DNA of 64,000 nucleotides from Gynuella sp. (GTDB lineage Bacteria > Pseudomonadota > Gammaproteobacteria > Pseudomonadales > Natronospirillaceae): contig JANQHX010000034.1 in NCBI GenBank assembly GCA_028282465.1, forward strand, positions 18,954 to 82,953, in the 5' to 3' direction. A program made the position numbers and the translations under genes. Of this stretch, positions 55,127-63,684 are shown in pieces (within the stretch, counting starts at the first letter, position 1; each line of letters opens with the position of its first letter). Below the pieces are notes generated by a model. The model saw only the letters and a program-made list of their open reading frames with translations, was not told the origin of the DNA and ran no database searches.

Positions 55127-55507
55127 ATGGAAGACGGAGATAAGCGACGATTTGCAAGAGTCGTTTTTGATTCAAGCGCAGAACTTAATGTGAGTGGGCA
55201 TCGTATCACCGGACAAGTTCACGATGTGAGTTTAAAAGGAGCCTTGTTAATAACAGAGGACAACTTTGACAACATTCAGTTAGAGGACAGTGGCAACTTT
55301 GAATTTACCATCTCAGGATCAGAAATAACCATTAATATGGAAATAAAGGTTGCTCATTTAGAGCCGCATCGAATTGGAGTGGAATGTACATCTATAGATT
55401 TAGACAGTGCCAGTCATTTGAGGAGACTTGTGGAAATGAACCTTGGTGATGAAACTCTGTTGCAAAGGGAACTTCACGCATTACTCATATCCTCGAAAGA
55501 AAGTTAG
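55127..55507 (+). CDS. PilZ-domain c-di-GMP-binding protein
   Basis: 126 residues, one PilZ domain. The c-di-GMP-binding arginines are in KRRFARVVF (residues 6-14) and the D-x-S-x-x-G motif in HDVSLKGALL (33-38). Stand-alone PilZ proteins of this size act as cytoplasmic c-di-GMP receptors, often for motility or surface functions. Single gene. Confidence 0.9.
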   Translation: MEDGDKRRFARVVFDSSAELNVSGHRITGQVHDVSLKGALLITEDNFDNIQLEDSGNFEFTISGSEITINMEIKVAHLEPHRIGVECTSIDLDSASHLRRLVEMNLGDETLLQRELHALLISSKES

Positions 55508-55608
55508 GGCCTTTTAAATAGCCAATGAATCACATCACGACATATTTTTGATTTCAGACTCAGGTTTCTTCATGATAATTAGTCAATAGTAAACAAAGAG
55601 ACTGTTTC

Positions 55609-56730
55609 ATGAAAGCAGCCATAATACTGCCTGTTTTATTGTTGTTTTGTTTCATCTCAGGCTGTCAGACACACTCAACTAAACCTGAGGAAAATAAGGC
55701 TGTAGGCTCATTAGAAGACACACCTTCATTAAAGTCATTAGCCAGTTTTAATATTGGCATGGCTGTTCAAGCGAGACAATTTGACACTCACCCAGAAAGC
55801 GATAAATACCTGACCATTTTAAATCAATCTTTTAATCAGGTTACCGCCGAATATGAAATGAAGATGCATCCGATTGTGGCAAACTCATTATCTAACGGAC
55901 AACTGGTTTTTAACTGGGATGCCCCAGATCGAATCGCTAATTACGCTAGAGAAAACAATTTAAAAATACATGGCCATGCTTTGGTATGGCATAACGAATA
56001 CGCCACCCCAGACTTTCTGGAAAACTGGTCGGGCAGTGACGAAGAATTCACTCAACTCGTCCTGCAATGGGTGGCAGAAATGGTCACTCGATATAAAGAT
56101 GTTGTGGCGAGCTGGGATGTTGCGAATGAAGCATTCAGAGATGGCTGCACTCGCGCAGATGACTGTTATCGAGATTCAGTGTTTTATAAACATATGGGCC
56201 CAGACTATATCGCCACTGTTTTTCAAGCAGCCCACGATTCAGACCCAGAAGCACTGCTGTTCTATAACGACTACGGACTCACCTATGACAACATAAAACG
56301 GAAAGCTGCCATGAATATGGTGGATGATCTGGTAGGCAGAGGTATTTCTATTGATGGAGTCGGTTTACAGATGCACATAGATATTAACTTCCCGTCAAAG
56401 TCGCAAATAAAAAAAGCTATGGACGACATCGCGAAGCGCGATTTATTGGTTCATGTTTCCGAATTAGATGTAAGAGCCAACCCTGAAACACGTCAAAACT
56501 TCACATTCACAAAGTCTCATGCCAATAAACAAAAACAGCGGGTATATGATGTTGTTAAAACCTTCAGAAACCTTCCGAAAGCCAACCAGTTTGCCATTAC
56601 TGTCTGGGGATTTAGAGATGCAGATAGCTGGCTAAATTCTTTCTGGCAAAGCCCACAATATGGATTGTTGTTTGATAATCAGTTTAATCCTAAGCCGGCA
56701 TATGATGGGTTTGTGGAGTCTTTAAAGTAG
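55609..56730 (+). CDS. GH10 endo-1,4-beta-xylanase (lipoprotein)
   Basis: 373 residues with a lipoprotein signal (ISGC, Cys19). The GH10 fold is clear: HGHALVWHNE, acid/base Glu174 in DVANEAFRD, ALLFYNDYGL, VGLQMHI and nucleophile Glu285 in VSELDVRA, then VWGFRDADSWL. It hydrolyses xylan at the cell envelope, probably exposed outside. The mature part carries no carbohydrate-binding module. Confidence 0.93.
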   Translation: MKAAIILPVLLLFCFISGCQTHSTKPEENKAVGSLEDTPSLKSLASFNIGMAVQARQFDTHPESDKYLTILNQSFNQVTAEYEMKMHPIVANSLSNGQLVFNWDAPDRIANYARENNLKIHGHALVWHNEYATPDFLENWSGSDEEFTQLVLQWVAEMVTRYKDVVASWDVANEAFRDGCTRADDCYRDSVFYKHMGPDYIATVFQAAHDSDPEALLFYNDYGLTYDNIKRKAAMNMVDDLVGRGISIDGVGLQMHIDINFPSKSQIKKAMDDIAKRDLLVHVSELDVRANPETRQNFTFTKSHANKQKQRVYDVVKTFRNLPKANQFAITVWGFRDADSWLNSFWQSPQYGLLFDNQFNPKPAYDGFVESLK

Positions 56731-56767
56731 AAACTATGTTGTATGGTTTTAAATCAATACCATTAGA

Positions 56768-56824
56768 ATCTAACATTGTTAGATCAAAACCATCCATTGA
56801 CTCAATCATTGTATAGAGTATAAA
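56768..56824 (+). promoter_or_regulatory. Promoter with a 17-bp palindromic operator-like site
   Basis: ATCTAACATTGTTAGAT (56768-56784) is a perfect palindrome, itself enclosed by ATGGTTTT (56743-56750) and AAAACCAT (56786-56793). Directly downstream come TTGACT (56797-56802) and TATAAA (56819-56824), spacer 16, a good sigma-70 promoter for the four-repeat lipoprotein. Confidence 0.55.
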
Positions 56825-56855
56825 TTTCGTCCACTTTTACCATGGATGGAAAACC

Positions 56856-58586
56856 ATGAATATTCTATACAAACTCTTTTTAACTATTTTCTTTGCTGTT
56901 GCAGTCAGCGCGTGTACAGGTGGTAATGGCTCTGGTGGCGATGATCCTGCACCAGGGACTGATACAGGCTCTGATACTAGTTCGAATACCGATACAGGTT
57001 CCGACACGGACTCTGGTATTGATACTGGGTCAAGCACTGACACCGGCTCTGACACAGATACTGGCTCCGGTACTGATACTGGGTCAAGCACTAACACAGA
57101 CACCGACTCCGGTACTGGTTCAAGTACTGATACAGACACTGGTATTGAAAAAGTGACTGATATTAAAGATTTCATTGGGCTACTAAGAACTACCGAAGAA
57201 AACCAATATGTAAGCTTTAAAAATGCTGAACTAAATACGTTTTATAGATTTATGGAAGGCTATGATTGCTACATAAGCTGGTCACAACCTTGGCCACTAG
57301 AACACATTACTGATGACGTTTTTTACTTCAACTGGGGTGAACATACAAAAAATATAGTCTTCACTGCATCCAAAGACCATACTGGTTTAACACTTACTTA
57401 TGATTCCGATGGTGATTTTTTCTACGCATATGCAAGCGTCACAGAGGCTGAAATTGAATCAAATATATGTCAGAGCAGAGTTGGAAATCCTGTTACAGAC
57501 TTGTCAGCAATGACAGCTACAGTTTGGGAATGGACTTTTTCGCCTTATTGGTTTGATGACGATTATTCTACTATTGATCAAGTTGTGGATCACTACATGA
57601 CCTTTAACCAAAACGGGCTGATCGAATATTCACAAGGTAGAGAGTTTTCTGACGTACCTCCGACCTGTTTCAATAAGCAAGTGTTCCCTGCGGTATCCGG
57701 TGATCAAGATAGCCTGTCTTTTGACTATTTTGGTAGCTCTTTTGAGTATACCTATGATGACTCTAACTTATATCGCTGGAGGCCAGATTCAGAGAATCAA
57801 TTGTTGGGAGTATTTCCCATTGCTAATCGTCAAGTTACGGAACTTGAAAACACTATCTGTAACCCGAGTCAGTTTGTTGAGTTCATCGAGCCAGACCCAA
57901 ATCCAGAAATCAGTACAACAGTGTCTGAGTTAGTTGGCGTCTATGGTTGGGATGGTTTTTACACAGTAATTGAGTCAGATGGTAACGTTTTAGACTTCAA
58001 CTATATTGATTCAGCAAACTGTTATTATCCCCAGTCAGATCAGAATTACTATTTAATTGAAACGCCAGAAATCTATTTCTACTGGGGATGGGATACTTCT
58101 CAATCAGTCCCCACAGTATTCAAACAAACATCTGTCGGAGTGGCTGTTGACTATGACATGGATGGCACCCATGAGCTTGTGAATATCGATGCTGACATAG
58201 GGCTAACAGAATTGCAGGAAAACATTTGTACAGTTGTTCCAGGTACGCCACTTTTAAATGCTCAAAACGTTGCCGATATTATTTGGGAAGGAAGAAGATT
58301 CCAGGGTGTTCACTTCGAGTATGCCTACATGAATATGGATGGTATCAACTGGAGATTTTACAGTTGGAATGAAACAGAGGCTTGCTATACAAAAAATGAA
58401 AGTAGCTTTGCTCAACTGAATGAAAACAATTTTGAACACCAGTTCCGTGATGGCGTAACAGTAACCACAGATACAAACAATTTATACATTAAATATGAGC
58501 CTGATCCAGGACTTGGTTCTTGGATTGAGCAATATAGAATAACTGACGAGACTCTAACTAACTTAGAAAACCAACTTTGCCAGTAA
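56856..58586 (+). CDS. Lipoprotein with Asp-Thr-Gly-Ser linker and four tandem Cys-containing repeats
   Basis: 576 residues. Lipoprotein signal ending in VSACTGG (Cys21), a linker of about 70 residues built only from D, T, G, S, I and N (DTGSDT-type units), then four repeats of about 110 residues. Each repeat has a first Cys in an aromatic setting (YDCYISW, PPTCFNK, ANCYYPQ, EACYTKN) and ends with a second Cys in an E-x-x-I/L-C pattern (IESNICQ, LENTICN, LQENICT, LENQLCQ). Paired Cys suggest one disulfide per repeat. I do not recognise the domain. Likely outer-membrane anchored and surface exposed. Confidence 0.6.
   Translation: MNILYKLFLTIFFAVAVSACTGGNGSGGDDPAPGTDTGSDTSSNTDTGSDTDSGIDTGSSTDTGSDTDTGSGTDTGSSTNTDTDSGTGSSTDTDTGIEKVTDIKDFIGLLRTTEENQYVSFKNAELNTFYRFMEGYDCYISWSQPWPLEHITDDVFYFNWGEHTKNIVFTASKDHTGLTLTYDSDGDFFYAYASVTEAEIESNICQSRVGNPVTDLSAMTATVWEWTFSPYWFDDDYSTIDQVVDHYMTFNQNGLIEYSQGREFSDVPPTCFNKQVFPAVSGDQDSLSFDYFGSSFEYTYDDSNLYRWRPDSENQLLGVFPIANRQVTELENTICNPSQFVEFIEPDPNPEISTTVSELVGVYGWDGFYTVIESDGNVLDFNYIDSANCYYPQSDQNYYLIETPEIYFYWGWDTSQSVPTVFKQTSVGVAVDYDMDGTHELVNIDADIGLTELQENICTVVPGTPLLNAQNVADIIWEGRRFQGVHFEYAYMNMDGINWRFYSWNETEACYTKNESSFAQLNENNFEHQFRDGVTVTTDTNNLYIKYEPDPGLGSWIEQYRITDETLTNLENQLCQ
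56960..57148 (+). repeat. Coding low-complexity tandem repeat (DTGS linker)
   Basis: Short imperfect units of 12-18 bases coding Asp-Thr-Gly-Ser and variants (GACACAGGCTCT-like). Such tracts can expand and contract; here they form the flexible linker of a lipoprotein. Confidence 0.7.
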
Positions 58587-58594
58587 TTACATAT

Positions 58595-58615
58595 GAAGCC
58601 GGACAAACCGGCTTC
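58595..58615 (+). terminator. Hairpin after the four-repeat lipoprotein gene
   Basis: GAAGCCGG (58595-58602) pairs with CCGGCTTC (58608-58615) around five bases. There is no proper T tract, so it is only a probable terminator. Confidence 0.5.
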
Positions 58616-58766
58616 ATTCCCCTCCCCACAACACAACCTTGCAAAAAACTCACTTTCCAGCCTCTTGGACTGTTAGCTAAAATCCTTAAACTTTTAGCAT
58701 AAGATAAAGCCTTCAGTCGTTAGTCTATTCGCGGCTGCTCAAGAGACACTACAAGAGAATAACAAC

Positions 58767-60611
58767 ATGCCTGATTATCGTTCCAAAACCACTACCCATG
58801 GCCGAAATATGGCCGGTGCCCGAGCGCTTTGGCGAGCAACGGGAATGAAAGATGAAGACTTCCACAAGCCTATTATTGCAGTGGTGAATAGTTTTACTCA
58901 GTTCGTGCCAGGCCATGTACATCTAAAAGATCTTGGGCAATTGGTGGCTCGTGAAATCGAAAAGGCAGGCGGGGTAGCGAAAGAATTCAACACTATCGCT
59001 GTGGATGATGGTATTGCAATGGGCCACGACGGCATGCTTTACAGCTTGCCTTCTAGAGACATCATTGCTGACTCAGTGGAATACATGGTGAATGCCCACT
59101 GTGCAGACGCCATCGTATGTATTTCTAACTGTGACAAAATTACACCGGGAATGCTAATGGCCGCCATGCGCTTGAATGTGCCAGCTATTTTCGTATCCGG
59201 TGGCCCTATGGAAGCAGGTAAAACCAAACTGGCTGAACACAAGTTAGACCTTGTGGATGCCATGGTTATTGCCGCTGACGATAACGCCAGCGACGAACAA
59301 GTGGCAGAGTATGAGCGCAGCGCTTGTCCTACCTGTGGTTCATGTTCGGGAATGTTTACCGCCAACTCAATGAACTGTTTGACTGAAGCCATTGGTTTAT
59401 CACTGCCTGGCAACGGAACAACCTTAGCCACACATGCGGATCGCAGACGTTTGTTTGAGGAAGCTGGTAAGCGTATTGTAGAAATCACTAATCAATACTA
59501 TCTGGAAGATGACGAGTCAGTTTTGCCTCGTTCCATTGGCTCTTTTAAAGCGTTCGAAAATGCCATGACACTGGATATCGCAATGGGCGGCTCAACCAAT
59601 ACCATTTTGCATTTGTTGGCCATCGCGCGGGAAGCCGAACTGGATTACAACCTTGATCACATGAACGAGCTGTCTAAGAAAGTACCTCAGCTTTGCAAGG
59701 TTGCACCGAACACACAAAAATACCATATTGAAGATGTCCACAGAGCCGGTGGTATTTTCGGCTTATTGGGTGAGTTGAATCGTGCTGGTTTGCTTCACAC
59801 AGATGTACCTACTGTTCATAGCAAAACGATGAAAGAAGCTCTCGATAAGTGGGATATCATGACTGCCACCGAAGAGAGTGTTAAAGAGTTTTATAAAGCA
59901 GGGCCAGCGGGGATTCCTACTCAGGTCGCATTCAGCCAAAGCACGCGCTGGCCAACTCTGGATGGCGATCGCGCTGATGGATGCATCCGTTCTTACGAAC
60001 GTGCGTTTTCTAAAGATGGCGGTCTAGCCGTATTAAAAGGCAACATTGCAGAAGATGGCTGCGTTGTTAAAACGGCTGGGGTGGATGAAAGCATTCACGT
60101 GTTTGAAGGCAAGGCAAAAATATTTGAAAGCCAGGACTCAGCGGTAAAAGGCATTCTAGGGGATGAAGTTCAGGCCGGTGATGTGGTTATTATTCGTTAC
60201 GAAGGCCCTATTGGCGGCCCTGGCATGCAAGAGATGCTCTACCCCACCTCTTATCTAAAATCTAAAGGACTTGGAAAAGCCTGTGCGCTGTTAACAGATG
60301 GACGTTTTTCTGGTGGTACATCCGGCTTGTCTATCGGCCATGCATCGCCTGAAGCAGCAGACAAAGGAGCCATTGCTTTAGTAAAGGATGGTGACATAGT
60401 TAAAATTGATATCCCTAATCGAACAATTAATGTTGATCTTTCGGATGAGGAATTAGTCGATCGTCGAGCAACCATGGAAGCCAAGGGTAAAGATGCGTGG
60501 AAACCAGTTGAAAACAGACCACGTAAAGTGACTCCGGCACTAAAAGCTTATGCCAAGTTGACCACGAGTGCTGATAAAGGTGCGGTTAGAGATCTATCCC
60601 AACTGGATTAA
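58767..60611 (+). CDS. ilvD: Dihydroxy-acid dehydratase
   Basis: 614 residues, normal for IlvD. Cys-containing iron-sulfur motifs [14 protein letters not shown] and [19 protein letters not shown], and [18 protein letters not shown] near the C-terminus, are complete. It dehydrates 2,3-dihydroxy acids in valine and isoleucine synthesis. It stands alone with its own terminator. Confidence 0.98.
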   Translation: MPDYRSKTTTHGRNMAGARALWRATGMKDEDFHKPIIAVVNSFTQFVPGHVHLKDLGQLVAREIEKAGGVAKEFNTIAVDDGIAMGHDGMLYSLPSRDIIADSVEYMVNAHCADAIVCISNCDKITPGMLMAAMRLNVPAIFVSGGPMEAGKTKLAEHKLDLVDAMVIAADDNASDEQVAEYERSACPTCGSCSGMFTANSMNCLTEAIGLSLPGNGTTLATHADRRRLFEEAGKRIVEITNQYYLEDDESVLPRSIGSFKAFENAMTLDIAMGGSTNTILHLLAIAREAELDYNLDHMNELSKKVPQLCKVAPNTQKYHIEDVHRAGGIFGLLGELNRAGLLHTDVPTVHSKTMKEALDKWDIMTATEESVKEFYKAGPAGIPTQVAFSQSTRWPTLDGDRADGCIRSYERAFSKDGGLAVLKGNIAEDGCVVKTAGVDESIHVFEGKAKIFESQDSAVKGILGDEVQAGDVVIIRYEGPIGGPGMQEMLYPTSYLKSKGLGKACALLTDGRFSGGTSGLSIGHASPEAADKGAIALVKDGDIVKIDIPNRTINVDLSDEELVDRRATMEAKGKDAWKPVENRPRKVTPALKAYAKLTTSADKGAVRDLSQLD

Positions 60612-60629
60612 TTAATTCGTTACGATACG

Positions 60630-60655
60630 AGGCCGCAAGACGCGGCCTTTTTTTT
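60630..60655 (+). terminator. Intrinsic terminator of ilvD
   Basis: AGGCCGC (60630-60636) pairs with GCGGCCT (60642-60648) around AAGAC, followed by eight T. Confidence 0.93.
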
Positions 60656-60697
60656 GCCAAACTGTTTTTAATAATGTCATACCCTAAGGGGATTCTA

Positions 60698-61732
60698 TTG
60701 AGACAAAGCTTTTCGGAAAAACTATTAGCCTGGTGGGACCACCACGGTCGCAAAGATCTACCCTGGCAACAGAATAAAACCTCATATCGGGTTTGGGTTT
60801 CAGAAATAATGCTGCAACAGACACAAGTCACTACGGTTATTCCCTACTTCGAGAGATTTATGGCAACTTTTCCTAGTGTGCAAGACTTAGCAAACGCGCA
60901 AGAAGACAAAGTACTGCATCTTTGGACTGGCTTAGGCTACTACTCAAGAGCTCGCAATCTTCATAAAGCCGCAAGGTTGGTTGCAGAAAAATTTGAGGGT
61001 AACTTTCCAACTGACTTAGATACCATGCAAGAACTGCCAGGGGTTGGCAGATCTACTGCAGGGGCGGTATTAAGCATTTCCCAAGACCAACAGACTGCTA
61101 TTATGGATGGTAATGTAAAACGTGTACTCAGCCGGTACCTGGCCATAAAAGACTGGCCGGGCACGCCGTCTGTTACTAAACAACTATGGTCAGTTGCCGA
61201 ACGATATACCCCAAAAACTCGAAATGCCGATTACACCCAAGCCATAATGGATTTAGGGGCAACTGTGTGTAAGCGCAGCAAACCCATCTGCTCTATATGC
61301 CCGTTTCAAACAGACTGCAAAGCTAATTTGGAAGGCTTAACTCAAATTATTCCAGCTTCCAAACCTAAAAAAGATAAACCTAGCAAACAAACCTGGATGC
61401 TAATGATTCAGTTAGCAGATGGCAGAACCGAACTTCAAAAAAGGCCAGCAACCGGCATTTGGGCGAGCTTATATAGCTTCCCTGAATTCGACAGCGAAGA
61501 GTCTCTAAGAGATTTTGTTGCTACGAGATATGGCGACCAAACACTTCAGGTCTGGCAAAGCTTTCGACATACCTTCAGTCACTACCACCTTGATATCACA
61601 CCAGTTCTACTGCGCCTCGATCATGAAACAATTTCAGAAGCAAATGCCATTTGGTACAACCCGACTCTGGCCGATGAAGAAGTGGGCTTAGCCGCTCCGG
61701 TTAAAAAACTTATTTCAAAATTAAAATTTTAA
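60698..61732 (+). CDS. mutY: A/G-specific adenine glycosylase
   Basis: 344 residues from the TTG at 60698: AAGGGG lies six bases upstream, and the distance from start to the conserved GRKDLPWQ then equals that of E. coli MutY. The ATG at 60674 is the alternative. Catalytic Glu in VSEIMLQQTQV, helix-hairpin-helix LPGVGRSTAGAV, Asp in YTQAIMDLGA, the iron-sulfur Cys set CKRSKPICSICPFQTDC, and a C-terminal Nudix-like 8-oxoG reading domain. It removes A opposite 8-oxoG. Co-transcribed with yggX. Confidence 0.96.
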   Translation: MRQSFSEKLLAWWDHHGRKDLPWQQNKTSYRVWVSEIMLQQTQVTTVIPYFERFMATFPSVQDLANAQEDKVLHLWTGLGYYSRARNLHKAARLVAEKFEGNFPTDLDTMQELPGVGRSTAGAVLSISQDQQTAIMDGNVKRVLSRYLAIKDWPGTPSVTKQLWSVAERYTPKTRNADYTQAIMDLGATVCKRSKPICSICPFQTDCKANLEGLTQIIPASKPKKDKPSKQTWMLMIQLADGRTELQKRPATGIWASLYSFPEFDSEESLRDFVATRYGDQTLQVWQSFRHTFSHYHLDITPVLLRLDHETISEANAIWYNPTLADEEVGLAAPVKKLISKLKF

Positions 61733-61745
61733 ACAGGATTTAAAC

Positions 61746-62024
61746 ATGACTCGCATAGTTCAATGCAGAAAATATAAAACGGGATTAGAGGGTCTGGCAA
61801 AAGCACCCTTCCCTGGCCCAAAAGGCCAAGACATTTTCGATAACATCAGCGCCAAAGCCTGGCAAGAATGGCAAGAACACCAGACTCGATTAATTAATGA
61901 GAAACATTTAAATATGATGGATATGACGGCAAGAAAATATATTCAAGAGCAGATGGAGAAGTTTTTAAGTGGCGATGACTACGACAAGATTGAAGGTTAT
62001 ATGCCCGCAGAAGATAATAAATAA
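61746..62024 (+). CDS. yggX: Probable Fe(II)-trafficking protein
   Basis: 92 residues. IVQCRKYKTGLEGL at the start with the single conserved Cys, KAWQEWQEHQTRLINEKHLN and IEGYMPAED at the end match YggX. The family protects iron-sulfur proteins, such as MutY, from oxidants. 13 bases after mutY, the usual gammaproteobacterial order. Confidence 0.95.
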   Translation: MTRIVQCRKYKTGLEGLAKAPFPGPKGQDIFDNISAKAWQEWQEHQTRLINEKHLNMMDMTARKYIQEQMEKFLSGDDYDKIEGYMPAEDNK

Positions 62025-62211
62025 ACTAACTCATTATTTTTACTCAAGCCTTAATTTTCAACGCGATCTTTAACCGTAAATTATTTAAAGAACAGCAGTA
62101 AACTCGCAGCATTCGATGTGTAACGTTGACAAACTATTCTGTGAGGTTAGGCCCTGAAATAGTAATTCTTATACCGTTCCAGGGCTGGTTTATTTCATAA
62201 CTTCATATGCT

Positions 62212-63162
62212 TTAGAGGAAATACTCTACAGGTGCTCCCCCATCCACAACAACTTGAACCACGCCTTCAGCAACTAATTCAAATTCTATCGTCATATTTG
62301 ATGTGACAATAACCCATTCACCGATTGCAGGGTTTTCACTTTCTGGGAACTCAATAATATCGGCGGTCGTATAGACTCTTAAGCTGCCTTCACCATAATT
62401 ATTTAAATCTTCGATTAGCCAGTCAAAGTGAACAACGCTCGCATGATTAGTATTTTTCAGGCTTAAATTAGAGTAGCCGTTATAAAAAACTCTTGAAGTT
62501 AACTCACCACCAGCATCTTCAGTACTATTTAGGTAACCAATGGCCTGGGTTACCCACTGAAGTTCTGCGAAGCCAATCGATGCGCTATCTAGCCCGACAC
62601 TTGTCAAGGTCTGAAATTTTGACTCTCCGTCGACAATAACAGTTAATGTGGAAAACGAAGATTCACAATTTTCTGCATCCAGTTCTAATAATACATAACC
62701 TGTGGCGACGGTATCGTCACTATAGTCTTGTTCAGTTTCCGTCAGGGTTGCTGAACCTTGTACGCAATCGTAAGCCTTAACTGTAACTGTTTCAGTTTCA
62801 GAAACCACCTCTGGTGCTGGCAAGCCCAAAACGCCAAATGCAGCTCCATAAAACAATCCGCCACTATCACCAGTGTCTAAACCCAACTCGATTAGGTCAT
62901 CAAGGTTGCCGTCTGTGGCAACCAAAGAAACTAAAGCCCCAGCGTTAGAAATAGTTCCTAAGGCTTCAGGAATAGGACTGGATGGACTACTTCCAGAGCC
63001 ATCACTACCACCAGAACCACTGCCTCCGCTGCTAGCTCCACCGTCACCTCCGCCATTTGTATCATCCTGATCTGAACCTCCACTAGACCCCCCAGAGCCT
63101 CCGCAGGCTACTAAAACAAATGACAGCACAACTGGAAATAAACTCTTAATATTAATATTCAT
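62212..63162 (-). CDS. Lipoprotein with Gly-Ser-Asp-rich linker
   Basis: 316 residues from ATG 63162: AAGG nine bases upstream favours this over the ATG three codons earlier, which it would touch. Lipoprotein signal ending VLVACGGSGG, then a linker of about 45 residues rich in G, S and D, then a strand-rich domain with one Cys pair (YDCVQGSAT and AENCESSF) that could form a disulfide. No family recognised. Like the lipoprotein at 56.9 kb it has a flexible linker after the lipid anchor. Confidence 0.6.
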   Translation of the reverse strand: MNINIKSLFPVVLSFVLVACGGSGGSSGGSDQDDTNGGGDGGASSGGSGSGGSDGSGSSPSSPIPEALGTISNAGALVSLVATDGNLDDLIELGLDTGDSGGLFYGAAFGVLGLPAPEVVSETETVTVKAYDCVQGSATLTETEQDYSDDTVATGYVLLELDAENCESSFSTLTVIVDGESKFQTLTSVGLDSASIGFAELQWVTQAIGYLNSTEDAGGELTSRVFYNGYSNLSLKNTNHASVVHFDWLIEDLNNYGEGSLRVYTTADIIEFPESENPAIGEWVIVTSNMTIEFELVAEGVVQVVVDGGAPVEYFL

Positions 63163-63445
63163 CCTTAACATCCTTGTAGGTTGGGCAAAATTACTTCTAA
63201 ATCTCTTAAATAAAACAACAGAGCTAAATAAGTCTCTTAAACAACGTTACCCTAATACGACTTAGCCTCTATTAGCTAATGCAAGAACAGGGACATTTTG
63301 GGATGAAAAGATAAAAGCTGCGTACGCTTAAATACTTGGCGTTGAATGATTTTGAAAAAATACCTAAGGGCGGAATATGGGAAATAAGATAGTTAAGGTC
63401 GTTTGGGTTACAAATCGGAAATTGATTTAACTTTCTGTAGACGAA

Positions 63446-63474
63446 AAAAAACCGCTCGAATAAAGCGGTTTTTT
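63446..63474. terminator. Bidirectional intrinsic terminator at the element edge
   Basis: AAAAAACCGCT (63446-63456) pairs with AGCGGTTTTTT (63464-63474) around seven bases; A run before and T run after make it work both ways. Confidence 0.88.
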
Positions 63475-63486
63475 AATAATTCGGTG

Positions 63487-63684
63487 ATGGTGCCCGCTGA
63501 GGGAGCCAAATCGAACCCAGAAGGCACTGTTTCCAAGGCATTGAATAGGGTTAATCAAGTGCCCCTAGAAGCACTTGAACAGATTCGCTCAGACCAAGAA
63601 GTGGAGCAGCTTTTTGAGACATTAGCAGACTGGAACACCTACCTTGAGAAGCACGTCCCTACGCTAAAGGGGCCACGCTTATGA
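63487..63684 (+). CDS. Small uncharacterised protein upstream of the MobC-like gene
   Basis: 65 residues from ATG 63487; the frame is open to 63403 but that part crosses the terminator and is not coding. The sequence is polar and helical (KALNRVNQVPLEALEQIRSD); its stop overlaps the start of the MobC-like gene (ATGA). It could be the remaining C-terminus of a longer gene cut at an integration site. Function unknown. Confidence 0.4.
   Translation: MVPAEGAKSNPEGTVSKALNRVNQVPLEALEQIRSDQEVEQLFETLADWNTYLEKHVPTLKGPRL
63490..63519 (-). other. tRNA-3'-end-like sequence, possible attachment site
   Basis: On the minus strand it reads GGTTCGATT...AGCGGGCACCA, like the T-loop and CCA end of a tRNA, next to a terminator. 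The distance from TTCGA to CCA is about five bases too long for a normal tRNA and no upstream tRNA body is present, so at most it is a partial copy at the edge of an integrated element. Confidence 0.25.

Noticed and set aside
56960..57148. A CRISPR-like or minisatellite array
   Set aside because: The units are short, continuous, and in frame with the lipoprotein; there are no spacers.
63490..63519. A tRNA gene on the minus strand
   Set aside because: Only a T-loop-like and CCA-like end is seen; the spacing is about five bases too long and the rest of a tRNA is missing.
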